From Novosphingobium sp. PC22D (GTDB lineage: Bacteria > Pseudomonadota > Alphaproteobacteria > Sphingomonadales > Sphingomonadaceae), in the NCBI RefSeq assembly GCF_002556635.1, contig NZ_MWMO01000021.1, forward strand, positions 1 to 58,767: 58,767 nt of DNA, written 5' to 3'. This document shows, in pieces, positions 25,032-33,485 of this stretch. Position numbers and translations under genes: made by a program. The stretch's first letter is position 1. Each line of letters starts with the position of its first letter. Below the pieces are notes generated by a model. That model had not been told where the DNA came from and did no database searches. It saw nothing but the letters and a program-made list of their open reading frames with translations.

Positions 25032-26525
25032 ATGGACCATGCCTACCCCGCGCCCCGGCTCCGCCGCGTGATCACGGTGTTCACGCTTGCCGCGGCGTTC
25101 ATGACACAACTCGACGCGACCATCGCCAACGTCGCCCTGCCCCACATGCAGGCGAGCACCTCGGCCTCGCGCGAACAGATCACCTGGGTGCTGACAAGCT
25201 ATATCATCATGGCCGCGATCTTCACTCCGCTCTCGGGCTGGCTGGCGAGCCGTTTCGGCCGCAAGCGGCTGTTCCTCACCTCGGTGGCCGGTTTCACCGT
25301 GGCCTCGATGCTCTGCGGGCTCGCCGCCAATTTCGAACAGCTCGTGCTGTTTCGCATGCTTCAGGGCATGATGGGCGCCGCGCTCCTGCCGATGAGCCAG
25401 GCGATCATGCTGGACATCAATCCGCCCGAACGACACGGCTCGGCCATGGCGATCTGGGGCATCGGCGTGATCATCGGGCCGATCTGCGGGCCGGTCCTGG
25501 GCGGCTGGCTGACGGAATCGTTCGACTGGCGCTGGGTGTTCTTCATCAACGCGCCGTTCGGGGTCATCTCGTTCCTGGGCCTCGCGGCGGTGCTGCCCGC
25601 GTTCGACGAGGAGCAACGAGTCTCGCTTGACCTGTTCGGCTTCGCCACGCTCGCGCTGGCGATCGGCGCGTTTCAGCTCATGCTCGACCGCGGGCAATCG
25701 CAGGACTGGTTCGACTCGCGCGAGATCTGGTTCGAGGCGACGATCGCGGCGACCGCCTTCTACATCTTCATCGTCCATACGCTCACCGCCCGGCAACCCT
25801 TCGTGAACGTGGCCATCTTCAAGGACCGGAACTTCATCATCGGCTCGGTCTTCGGCTTCTTCCTCGGCGGCCTGATGTATTCGGTGATGGCACTCACCGC
25901 GCCGATGCTCGCAGAACTGATGCACTATCCGGCGCTCATCGTGGGCCTGGTGATGGCGCCGCGCGGCGTGGGCACGCTGATCTGCATGCCGATCGTCGGC
26001 CTCCTGGTGAACCGCCACGACCCGCGCATCCTGATCCTCGTGGGCATGGTCGTTTCGGGCATCTCGACGCTGCTGATGTCGCAGTTCTCGCTCCAGATGG
26101 ACCAGACCGCGGTTATCATTTCGGGGTTCGTCCAGGGCGTCGGCGCGGCTTTCCTGTTCGTTCCGGTGACGACCGTGGTCTTCGCGACGATTCCGCAAAA
26201 GCTGCGCAACGAGGGCGCGGCGATGAATTCGCTGCTCCGCGCGCTCGGCGGATCGGTTTGGATTTCGATCATGCAGACGCTCACGATCCGCAGCGAGGCG
26301 GTGGTGCATTCGCGGCTGGCGGAAGGCGTGCGGCCCGACAATCCTGTCCTCGGCTTCCGCTTTCCCGACTTCTCGTTCGATGCGATCGGATCGATCGCGA
26401 GGATGAGCGGGGAGATCGGCCGTCAGGCGATGATGGTCGCTTACGTCAACGGGTTCTGGCTGCTTTGCGTGATCACTTTCGCACTGGTCCCGCTGATTCC
26501 GCTGCTGCGCCCGACGCGCCGTTGA
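25032..26525 (+). CDS. DHA2 family MFS drug exporter (EmrB/QacA type)
   Basis: 497 aa, 14 predicted membrane segments. DHA2 markers are clear: motif D1 LDATIANVALPHMQ, WVLTSYIIMAAIFTPLSGWLASRFGRKR (motif A), RMLQGMMGAALLPMSQAI, and motif C GVIIGPICGPVLGGWLTE. It expels hydrophobic compounds using the proton gradient. Unlike the second EmrB-like gene at 54417 it has no membrane-fusion partner beside it. It is divergent from the cupin-GST pair across 137 nt, so they may share a regulator. Confidence 0.92.
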   Translation: MDHAYPAPRLRRVITVFTLAAAFMTQLDATIANVALPHMQASTSASREQITWVLTSYIIMAAIFTPLSGWLASRFGRKRLFLTSVAGFTVASMLCGLAANFEQLVLFRMLQGMMGAALLPMSQAIMLDINPPERHGSAMAIWGIGVIIGPICGPVLGGWLTESFDWRWVFFINAPFGVISFLGLAAVLPAFDEEQRVSLDLFGFATLALAIGAFQLMLDRGQSQDWFDSREIWFEATIAATAFYIFIVHTLTARQPFVNVAIFKDRNFIIGSVFGFFLGGLMYSVMALTAPMLAELMHYPALIVGLVMAPRGVGTLICMPIVGLLVNRHDPRILILVGMVVSGISTLLMSQFSLQMDQTAVIISGFVQGVGAAFLFVPVTTVVFATIPQKLRNEGAAMNSLLRALGGSVWISIMQTLTIRSEAVVHSRLAEGVRPDNPVLGFRFPDFSFDAIGSIARMSGEIGRQAMMVAYVNGFWLLCVITFALVPLIPLLRPTRR

Positions 26526-26590
26526 GCGGATACCTCCCTAATTGTGCCCTTGCCCCGGGCCTGCGAATCGCTAGAGAGACCCCAATAGGA

Positions 26591-26606
26591 TGCGGCGAAT
26601 GCCGCA
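26591..26606. promoter_or_regulatory. Small hairpin in the sdhB leader
   Basis: TGCGGC - GAAT - GCCGCA, a 6-bp stem 25 nt before the sdhB start. It may stabilise the mRNA end or have no role. Confidence 0.35.
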
Positions 26607-26630
26607 GTGCATCAAACGGGGACACGACCG

Positions 26631-27413
26631 ATGGCGACCTTCACCCTCCCGGCAAACAGCAAGATCAAGAAGAAGGGCAAGGTCCACAAGGCCGAAGGCG
26701 CCGCCAAGGTCAAGAAGTTCACCGTCTACCGCTACGATCCCGACAGCGGCGAGAATCCGCGCTACGATACGTTCGAGATCGACCTCGAGGCCTGCGGCCC
26801 GATGGTGCTCGACGCGCTCATCAAGATGAAGAGCGAGCAGGACCCCACGCTGACCTTCCGCCGTTCGTGCCGCGAAGGCATCTGCGGTTCGTGCGCGATG
26901 AACATGAACGGCAAGAACGGCCTCGCCTGCACCACCGCGATCGAGGACCTCAAGGGCGACATCCGCATCACGCCGCTGCCGCACATGGACGTGATCAAGG
27001 ACCTCGTGCCCGACTTCACCCACTTCTACGCGCAGTATGCCTCGATCCGGCCCTGGCTGCAGACCGTCTCGAACACGCCTTCGGGCAAGGAACGCCTCCA
27101 GAGCCCCGAACAGCGCGAAAAGCTCGACGGGCTCTACGAGTGCATCCTGTGCGCCTGCTGCTCGACCTCGTGCCCGAGCTACTGGTGGAATTCCGACAAG
27201 TTCCTCGGTCCGGCGATCCTGCTCCAGGCCTATCGCTGGCTGGCCGACAGCCGCGACGAAATGACCGGTGAGCGGCTCGACGAGCTGGAAGATCCCTTCC
27301 GCCTCTACCGCTGCCACACGATCATGAACTGCGCCAACGTGTGCCCGAAGGGTCTCAGCCCGGCGCGCGCGATCGCCGAAATCAAGAAGATGCAGGCCGA
27401 ACGGCACGTCTGA
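26631..27413 (+). CDS. sdhB: Succinate dehydrogenase iron-sulfur subunit
   Basis: 260 aa. The [2Fe-2S] ligands are in CREGICGSCAMNMNGKNGLAC; the [4Fe-4S] and [3Fe-4S] centres are in CILCACCSTSCP and CHTIMNCANVCPKG. It carries electrons from the flavoprotein SdhA to ubiquinone in the inner membrane. The ATG at 26631 is chosen over the open frame from 26607. The N-terminus is slightly long and Lys-rich (SKIKKKGKVHKAEGAAKVKK). The sdhC, sdhD and sdhA genes are not in the window upstream, where the MFS gene ends 105 nt before; the downstream genes are a thioesterase and zapE. Confidence 0.97.
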   Translation: MATFTLPANSKIKKKGKVHKAEGAAKVKKFTVYRYDPDSGENPRYDTFEIDLEACGPMVLDALIKMKSEQDPTLTFRRSCREGICGSCAMNMNGKNGLACTTAIEDLKGDIRITPLPHMDVIKDLVPDFTHFYAQYASIRPWLQTVSNTPSGKERLQSPEQREKLDGLYECILCACCSTSCPSYWWNSDKFLGPAILLQAYRWLADSRDEMTGERLDELEDPFRLYRCHTIMNCANVCPKGLSPARAIAEIKKMQAERHV

Positions 27414-27414
27414 C

Positions 27415-27873
27415 GTGATTGCCACCGCCGAGTTCGTGCACCGGCCGGCCCCGGACAATCCCGGCTGGACCGTCTGGGACATCGACGATCCCGAGCGCTT
27501 CAACCCGGCGGTTATCGGCCGATTGATCGTGCGTGCCCAAGGTGAACGCAGCGCGCGGATGCGGATGCTCGAGCCGGGCCACAGGCACGCCAACCTGCAC
27601 GGCCGCCTCCACGGCGGCGTGACCCTCGCCCTTGCCGACATCGCGATGTTCGCCAGCGCTTACGTCGTTTGTGGCGGCCACACCGCCGCATCGGTCACGA
27701 TAGACCTGAACTGCCAGTTTCTGGGCTCGGGCAGCCTCGAACGGCCGGTCGATGTCGTGACCGAGATCCTGCGTGAGACCAGGCGGCTGATCTTCGCGCG
27801 CGGCATGGTCGAGCAGGACGGTGATCCGATCGCCGCGTTTTCCGGAACCCTGCGCAAGCCGAGCGTGCGGTGA
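27415..27873 (+). CDS. PaaI family hotdog-fold thioesterase
   Basis: 152 aa from GTG 27415, one nucleotide after the sdhB stop. The hotdog motif HANLHGRLHGGVTLALADIA matches the N-x-x-G-x-x-HGG-x-x-x-x-LaD signature of PaaI-type acyl-CoA thioesterases, followed by SVTIDLNCQFLGSG. Expected to hydrolyse an aromatic or short acyl-CoA in the cytosol. The stop overlaps the zapE start (GTGA), so sdhB, this gene and zapE form one operon. Confidence 0.88.
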   Translation: MIATAEFVHRPAPDNPGWTVWDIDDPERFNPAVIGRLIVRAQGERSARMRMLEPGHRHANLHGRLHGGVTLALADIAMFASAYVVCGGHTAASVTIDLNCQFLGSGSLERPVDVVTEILRETRRLIFARGMVEQDGDPIAAFSGTLRKPSVR

Positions 27874-28982
27874 CCGGCATCCTCGTACGCTACGAGGCGC
27901 TGGTCGCGACGGGAGAGCTGCGCGCCGATCCCGAACAGGCGGCGGCGGCGGAGCGGCTCGAGGATCTCCAGCGTCAGCTCGCCCGCCAATCCTCGAGCGG
28001 CCTGATCGGCAAGCTGCTCGGCAAGAAGGCGGAAAGCCCCCGCGGCCTTTACATGTGGGGCGGCGTCGGACGCGGCAAGTCGATGCTGATGGACTTGTTC
28101 CACGCCACGCTTGCGATCAGCGAGAAACGCCGGGTGCACTTCCACGCCTTCATGCTCGAAGTTCACGAGCGGCTTCGCGACGAGCGCAAGAAGGAACAGG
28201 GCGATCCGATCCTCCCGGTCGCCGCGCAGATCGCGCGCAACCTGCGCTGCCTCGCCTTCGACGAGATGGTCGTCAACAATTCGGCCGACGCGATGATCAT
28301 GAGCAGGCTGTTCACCAGCCTGATCCGCGATCACGGGCTGACCATCGTCACGACTTCGAACCGCGCGCCCTCGGAACTTTACAAGGACGGGCTCAACCGC
28401 GAGCACTTCCTGCCGTTCATCGCGCTGATCGAACACGACCTCGACGTGATGACGCTCAACGGGCCGACCGACTATCGCCTGCAGAGGCTGGGGGGAATGG
28501 CGACGTGGCACACGCCGTTGGGCGAGGACGCGACCGAGCAGACCCGCGAGGCGTTCTTCCGGCTGACCGACTATCCGCCCGAAGACAGTGACCACGTCCC
28601 GTCCGGCGAGCTCGACGTGGGCGGAGGGCGCAAGCTGCACGTTCCCAAGTCGCTCAAAGGCGTCGCGGTGTTCAGCTTCAAGCGGCTCTGCGGCGAAGCC
28701 CGCGGCGCGTCGGACTATCTCGCGATAGCGCGCGCCTACCATACCGTGATCATCGTCGGCATTCCGCGGATGGGCCCCGACAAGCGCAACGAGGCCGCGC
28801 GCTTCGTGACGCTGGTCGACGCGCTTTACGAGAACAAGGTCAAGCTGATCGCCGCCGCCGATGCCGCGCCGGAAGATCTTTACGAATCGGGAACCGGCCG
28901 ATTCGAATTCGAGCGCACGGTGAGTCGCCTTAACGAAATGCAGAGCGCGGACTACCTTGCGCTCGGCCACGGCGAGGCCTGA
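27870..28982 (+). CDS. zapE: Cell division protein ZapE (AFG1-like ATPase)
   Basis: 370 aa starting at GTG 27870. Walker A is GGVGRGKS (64-71), Walker B LRCLAFDEMVV, and sensor-like TIVTTSNRAPSELYKDGLNREHFLPFI is the typical AFG1/ZapE sequence. The family is an AAA-type ATPase that affects Z-ring stability and, in mitochondria, inner-membrane protein turnover. The coupling to sdhB and the thioesterase is noted; a strong terminator lies 14 nt after its stop. Confidence 0.95.
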   Translation: MTGILVRYEALVATGELRADPEQAAAAERLEDLQRQLARQSSSGLIGKLLGKKAESPRGLYMWGGVGRGKSMLMDLFHATLAISEKRRVHFHAFMLEVHERLRDERKKEQGDPILPVAAQIARNLRCLAFDEMVVNNSADAMIMSRLFTSLIRDHGLTIVTTSNRAPSELYKDGLNREHFLPFIALIEHDLDVMTLNGPTDYRLQRLGGMATWHTPLGEDATEQTREAFFRLTDYPPEDSDHVPSGELDVGGGRKLHVPKSLKGVAVFSFKRLCGEARGASDYLAIARAYHTVIIVGIPRMGPDKRNEAARFVTLVDALYENKVKLIAAADAAPEDLYESGTGRFEFERTVSRLNEMQSADYLALGHGEA

Positions 28983-28996
28983 TCCGAGGCATGAAA

Positions 28997-29029
28997 AAAG
29001 CCTATCCGAGACGGATAGGCTTTGTTTTT
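28997..29029. terminator. Strong bidirectional rho-independent terminator after zapE
   Basis: AAAGCCTATCCG - AGA - CGGATAGGCTTT is a perfect 12-bp stem. On the plus strand it is followed by GTTTTT, ending the zapE operon; on the minus strand it is followed by a TTTTTT run, ending any transcript coming from 29116 or above. Confidence 0.92.
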
Positions 29030-29080
29030 CAGCACCTTATGGCGCGACACCTGTAGCGACCCGGGCTTGCCGGAGAGCGC

Positions 29081-29116
29081 TCAGTTAAAGAACAGATTCA
29101 TCAGCCAAGCAAGCAT
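29081..29116 (-). CDS. Possible 11-residue peptide ORF with strong Shine-Dalgarno
   Basis: ATG 29116 to TGA encodes MLAWLMNLFFN, a short hydrophobic peptide. GAGGAG lies 8 nt upstream, a near-ideal ribosome site, and this site is itself one arm of a 10-bp hairpin (29121-29148). A CtrA-type box is 54 nt upstream and a strong terminator about 55 nt downstream. No gene follows on this strand before zapE, which is convergent, so this is not an ordinary leader peptide of a downstream gene. It could be a tiny membrane-active peptide, a regulatory ORF in a small RNA, or chance. The evidence is the arrangement, not similarity to anything known. Confidence 0.45.
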   Translation of the reverse strand: MLAWLMNLFFN

Positions 29117-29120
29117 GACT

Positions 29121-29148
29121 TTAACTCCTCATTCACCAGAGGAGTTAA
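29121..29148 (-). promoter_or_regulatory. Hairpin sequestering the Shine-Dalgarno of the 11-codon ORF
   Basis: On the minus strand TTAACTCCTC - TGGTGAAT - GAGGAGTTAA forms a perfect 10-bp stem with an 8-nt loop. The 3' arm holds the GAGGAG ribosome site of the ATG at 29116. Such a structure would block translation until opened. It lacks a T run, so it is not a normal terminator of the EAL gene. Confidence 0.6.
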
Positions 29149-29169
29149 GCTTTAGCGTCCTTCGTGACC

Positions 29170-29185
29170 GTTAACAAGTCTTTAA
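29170..29185. promoter_or_regulatory. Exact CtrA-type box overlapping the EAL gene stop
   Basis: TTAAAGACTTGTTAAC on the minus strand is TTAA-N7-TTAAC, the full CtrA consensus. It includes the TAA stop of the EAL gene at 29182. The nearest downstream target on the minus strand is the 11-codon ORF unit. TTGTTA inside it could act as a -35. Confidence 0.5.
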
Positions 29186-31470
29186 CCAGATTTGGGCACC
29201 AAATCTCCATTTCTCGTGCGCGCCCGTGCGAGCAGATCGACGAACTCGGAAAACTTCATGGGCATCGCGAGATGGTAGCCCTGGGCATAGTCACAGCCCA
29301 TTTTCCGCAGGATTTCGAGCGTCGCACTGTCCTCGACTCCCTCGGCGACCGCATGCTGACCGAGGGCATGCGAGAGGTGCACCACGCTCTCGACGATCGC
29401 GCGCTGTCGCTCGTTGTGAACGATTCCGTTAATGAATCGCCGATCGATCTTCACTTCATCACTGGGAATCTCGGAAAGGTATGACAGGCTCGCCTGGCCC
29501 GTACCGAAGTCATCGATCGATAGCTTGAAACCCAGCTCGCGCAGTTCGGACAGGTTCTCCTTCGCCTTTTCGCGATTGGTCATGCTGAAGGTCTCGGTGA
29601 CCTCGATCGTGATCATGTGCGGATCGCAATGGTGCCGCTCGGCGATCGCCGCGATCCGGCGTACCAGCGCCGGGTGATCGACCATCCGCGCGGACAGGTT
29701 CACGCTGATCTGAATCCGCATGATCCGGTTGAGCGCGCCGGACATCTCCATCGCGCGCTCGAACGTCCAGTATGTCAGGTCCTCGATCCGGCCGCTGCGC
29801 TCGGCCTGGAGAATGAACTCGTCAGGCGGAATGAAGCCGCGCTCGGGATCGTTCCACCGGATCAGCGCCTCGGCACCGAAGATCGAATGGCTGGCGAGCT
29901 CGTATTGCGGTTGCAGAGCCAGCCAGATCGCGCCGGTGCGCAAGCCCTCGTCGATGCGGGCGTGCATCGAGAGTTCCCAGCCCGACATCTCGAGCCGCTG
30001 GCGACCGAACTCCTCGTAAAGCTTGGATTTCCCCTGCGCTTCCGACGCACTGGCCAGCGCCGCCTGGATGCGGCTGATCGGGCTGCTCTGCCAGTTGCGG
30101 TCGAGGCCGAAGTGGATGTTGGTGTCGAGAACGTGCTGCTCGATCTGCAGCGGCGAGGAGAACAGGGCCTTCAGGCCTTCGAGGTGATCGACCAGTTCCT
30201 CGAGCGTGCGCGAGGTTTCCAGCCAGACGAAGTGACCGTTGTCGTTGTCGTAGATGACCGAATCGTTCGAGCCGAGCGAGAGCCTGCGCGCGATCTGCCT
30301 GGCGCACTCGCCATGCAGTTCGCGCGGGAGTGTCGCCAGCATCTGCTCGTACTGGCTGATGGAGGCCGCGACGACGTCGTGGCTCTGCAACTGCGGCTCG
30401 GAGGCCAGCGCATCGATGCTGGGAAGCCCAGATGCCGCGTTGGTGAGCTTGATCCTTTCGCGCCATTTCTCGGCGAACCGCAGCGGCAAATAGGTGATCG
30501 CCGCCAGCAGCGCGAAGTCGGGATTTATGAGGACTCCGAGCGAGCGGAACTTTGCGGGCAGGACCAGGAGAATGAGCATCAGGACGCCGTAGTGCAGGAG
30601 CTTCCAGCGGCCGTTGACGTATCGCTGGCCGATTACGAACATGACCATGAAGATCAGCAGCAGCGGAATGCCGCCAAGCCGTAACGTGGAGCCCTCCTTG
30701 CGGCCCTCGGTCGCGGCGATATCGAGGATTGCCCCCGGCTGTCTCTTGTGACCAAAATAGCCCATAGCGCTCGCGGCGCTTGGGCTGGTCACGGTGATGA
30801 AGATGATGCGTCCTGAAAGATCGCCGGGTGGCACGCCGCTGGCAAGAATTTCGCGACCGCTGAGCCTGGGTATGTCGTCGGGGTTCATTGCGAAGTTTGG
30901 GACGATCGCGCGGTCGATCTGCCGCGATGCGCCGCGCGCGGCCACGGTTTCGATCGGCCGGCCGTTCCGCGCGAATACGTAGGCGGGCGCGCTCTCGACG
31001 TAGCTGATGAAGTTAACGTTCCACGTCGAGGCCAGCGCGGGCGTGCCCGGCGCAAACTTGAAGTCCGACTTCGCTGGAAGTGACACGAAGCCGTACTTCT
31101 CGAATTCAGCGCGGTAGACGATCGCACTGATGCCCTTCGAGCGGGCCAAAGCCGCCTCCAGAGCGGCATCTCCCGCCTCGTCGCGTCCGATCACTTGCGG
31201 GAAATCGATGTAGATGGCCTTGGGGCGCGCCTTGGCGACGAGATCGAGCAAACGAGCCTGCTTGGCCGTGGAGACCCCCACCGAATCCGGCGCCATCGGT
31301 TCGCCGTCGTCCAGCGACACCAGGACATACTCGCTGCTCGCGGGCTCCGAGTGGATCTTGTACCAGACGTTCCAGTACATCTGCTCGAGCATCTGCGAGA
31401 ATTCGCCGATGACCGACAGGGCCACCATGGCGAGAGCCAATACCAGCGGTGATTTGGCGTATTTAAACAT
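29182..31470 (-). CDS. CHASE2 - EAL domain c-di-GMP phosphodiesterase
   Basis: 762 aa. An N-terminal membrane segment (about 8-25) is followed by a periplasmic CHASE2 sensor (VLVSLDDGEPM, YIDFPQVIGRDEAGDAAL, PAYVFARNGRPI, GRIIFITVTSPSA) and three membrane helices (about 265-345). A linker region resembles a degenerate GGDEF domain with no GGDEF loop. The C-terminal EAL domain keeps its metal and catalytic residues: Glu534 in AEALIRW, NLSARM, IEVTETF, IDDFGTG, VKIDRRFI, AEGVED and QGYHLAMPM. It is thus expected to hydrolyse c-di-GMP in response to an extracytoplasmic signal. It lies 104 nt after the amidotransferase gene on the same strand, at the end of the XrtA locus, so it may tune polysaccharide output. 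Confidence 0.92.
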   Translation of the reverse strand: MFKYAKSPLVLALAMVALSVIGEFSQMLEQMYWNVWYKIHSEPASSEYVLVSLDDGEPMAPDSVGVSTAKQARLLDLVAKARPKAIYIDFPQVIGRDEAGDAALEAALARSKGISAIVYRAEFEKYGFVSLPAKSDFKFAPGTPALASTWNVNFISYVESAPAYVFARNGRPIETVAARGASRQIDRAIVPNFAMNPDDIPRLSGREILASGVPPGDLSGRIIFITVTSPSAASAMGYFGHKRQPGAILDIAATEGRKEGSTLRLGGIPLLLIFMVMFVIGQRYVNGRWKLLHYGVLMLILLVLPAKFRSLGVLINPDFALLAAITYLPLRFAEKWRERIKLTNAASGLPSIDALASEPQLQSHDVVAASISQYEQMLATLPRELHGECARQIARRLSLGSNDSVIYDNDNGHFVWLETSRTLEELVDHLEGLKALFSSPLQIEQHVLDTNIHFGLDRNWQSSPISRIQAALASASEAQGKSKLYEEFGRQRLEMSGWELSMHARIDEGLRTGAIWLALQPQYELASHSIFGAEALIRWNDPERGFIPPDEFILQAERSGRIEDLTYWTFERAMEMSGALNRIMRIQISVNLSARMVDHPALVRRIAAIAERHHCDPHMITIEVTETFSMTNREKAKENLSELRELGFKLSIDDFGTGQASLSYLSEIPSDEVKIDRRFINGIVHNERQRAIVESVVHLSHALGQHAVAEGVEDSATLEILRKMGCDYAQGYHLAMPMKFSEFVDLLARARTRNGDLVPKSG

Positions 31471-31574
31471 TGGCGGCGTGCATCGAACCCCGTTTGGCGC
31501 TCGTGCTTAACAGGCAGATGGTAAAGGATGGATGAAGCCGGACCCTGCGCCGGTTCGGAATCGCCCGGAAATCC

Positions 31575-33473
31575 TTAGCCGGAAATGCCTAATGAGTGCA
31601 GCGACCGATCGAGCATCAGCAATTGCCACAGCAGGCGTCCGTGGTCCGCGCGGCCGGATATATGGGCCTGGGCCAGCGCGCCGATCCGCTTCATGTCGAA
31701 CCATCCGGAGCGCGCGAGGAACCCGCTCGTGGCGATCGCCTGCGCCGTATCCGCGAGTGGTCCGCGAAACCACTGTGCGATCGGCGTGACGAACCCCTGT
31801 TTCGGGCGATAGAGGATGTCGTCGGGCAGATAGCGGCCCATCGCGCGCTTCATCAGCCACTTGCCCTGCCCGCGCCGTATCCGCAGCCCTTCCGGCAAGG
31901 TCGCGGCGAATTCGATCAGCCGATGGTCGAGCAGCGGTTCGCGCGCCTCGAGGCTCACCGCCATGCTGGTGCGATCCACCTTCGTCAGGATATCGCCCGG
32001 TAGCCAGACCTTGAGATCGGCGTATTGCGCCCGGTCGAGGTCGGATCGCGCGGGCGCGCCACGCATCAGCGCGCACATCCTATCTTCGGCGCGGTAGGCG
32101 CCGCGCAGTCTTTCGAACTGTTCGGAATAGATCTGCGTACGCAATTCGGAGGGCGTGACGCCGACGGCGCGCGCGTATCCGGAAGGACCGTCCTCCGCGA
32201 GCGCGAGAAAGGTCGACTTCGCGCGCAGGGCCCGCGGCGCCCAGTCCGCCTTGGGATAGACCGCGCCAAGCGCGCCGAAGACGCCGCGCCGCATGCCGGC
32301 GGGAAGCAGCGCGCGAACCCGGTCCTCCGCGCGCTGGAACACGTGGCGGCGATACCCGGCGAAAGCCTCATCGGCACCGTCACCCGAAAGCGCGACCGTG
32401 ACCGTCTCGCGCGCGAGTTCGCAGACCCGCAGGGTCGGCAGCGCCGAGGCGTCGGCGAACGGCTCGTCGAACATGGCGGCAAGCCGCTCGCTCAACGCGA
32501 AATCGTCGGGCGAGACGAGCCGCTCGCGATGGTCGGTGCCGAAACGCTGCGCGATCGCGCGGGCATGGCTGGTCTCGTCGACGGCGGCCACATCGAAGCC
32601 GATCGAGCAGGTCTTGACCGGGTTCGCGCTGGCCTCGGCCATCAGTGCGACCACGCTGGAACTGTCGACCCCGCCCGAAAGGAAGGCCCCGAGCGGCACG
32701 TCGGCGACCATGCGCGAAGTCACCGCGTCGCGCAGCAAGTGCACCAGTTCGGCCTCGAGATCGGCCACCGAGCCGCGCCGCCGCTCGGCGAAGGAGATGT
32801 CCCACCACTGGCTCTCAGCGGGCAATCCTCCGCCCTGGCGCAGGAGCAGGAAGTGGCCTGCGCCCAGCTTGCGCACGCCCTTCACGATCGCGGCATGGTC
32901 GGGAACGTAGCCCCAGGCGAGATAGTCCTCGATCGCGAGCGGATCGATCTCGCGGCGCAGCGAGGGATGCGCCAGCAGCGCCTTGAGCTCCGAGGCGAAA
33001 ATCACGCTGCCATCGGCGAGCGGCGCGTAGAACAGCGGCTTCACGCCGAGGCGGTCGCGCGCGAGGAACAGCGTGCGCGCTTCCAGATCGTAGATCGCGA
33101 AAGCGAACATGCCGTGGAGGCGCGAGAGGCAATCGGCGCCCCAGCGCTGCCAGGCGGCGATGATCACCTCGCTGTCGCCGTCGGTGCGGAATGTCGCGCC
33201 TTCGGCGGCGAGCTCGCGGCGCAGTTCGCGGTAGTTGTAGATCTCGCCGTTGAAGACGAGCATCACCCGGCCGTCGCTCGAGGGCATCGGCTGGGGTGAA
33301 CCGGCGACGTCGATGATCGACAGCCGGCGGTGGCCGAGCCCCACGCCGGGCGCGGTCCAGACGCCATGGCCGTCGGGCCCGCGATGCGCGATCGCGTCGC
33401 ACATCCTCTCGACCCGGGCCGGATCGACCGGCTTGGCCGTCTCACAGTGAAATATCCCGGCGATCCCGCACAT
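31575..33473 (-). CDS. XrtA/PEP-CTERM system amidotransferase (asparagine synthase-like)
   Basis: 632 aa. The N-terminal Ntn glutaminase has the nucleophile Cys2 (MCGIAGIF) with GHRRLSIID and LVFNGEIYNYRELR. The C-terminal synthetase domain has the PP-loop LSGGVDSSSVVALMAE. It carries the family's YRP-QGF motif (YRPKQGFVTPIAQWFRG). In XrtA loci this enzyme is thought to amidate a sugar acid or other carboxylate of the exopolysaccharide, rather than make free asparagine. The start is 12 nt after the exosortase stop. Confidence 0.93.
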   Translation of the reverse strand: MCGIAGIFHCETAKPVDPARVERMCDAIAHRGPDGHGVWTAPGVGLGHRRLSIIDVAGSPQPMPSSDGRVMLVFNGEIYNYRELRRELAAEGATFRTDGDSEVIIAAWQRWGADCLSRLHGMFAFAIYDLEARTLFLARDRLGVKPLFYAPLADGSVIFASELKALLAHPSLRREIDPLAIEDYLAWGYVPDHAAIVKGVRKLGAGHFLLLRQGGGLPAESQWWDISFAERRRGSVADLEAELVHLLRDAVTSRMVADVPLGAFLSGGVDSSSVVALMAEASANPVKTCSIGFDVAAVDETSHARAIAQRFGTDHRERLVSPDDFALSERLAAMFDEPFADASALPTLRVCELARETVTVALSGDGADEAFAGYRRHVFQRAEDRVRALLPAGMRRGVFGALGAVYPKADWAPRALRAKSTFLALAEDGPSGYARAVGVTPSELRTQIYSEQFERLRGAYRAEDRMCALMRGAPARSDLDRAQYADLKVWLPGDILTKVDRTSMAVSLEAREPLLDHRLIEFAATLPEGLRIRRGQGKWLMKRAMGRYLPDDILYRPKQGFVTPIAQWFRGPLADTAQAIATSGFLARSGWFDMKRIGALAQAHISGRADHGRLLWQLLMLDRSLHSLGISG

Positions 33474-33485
33474 GCGCCGTGCGAC

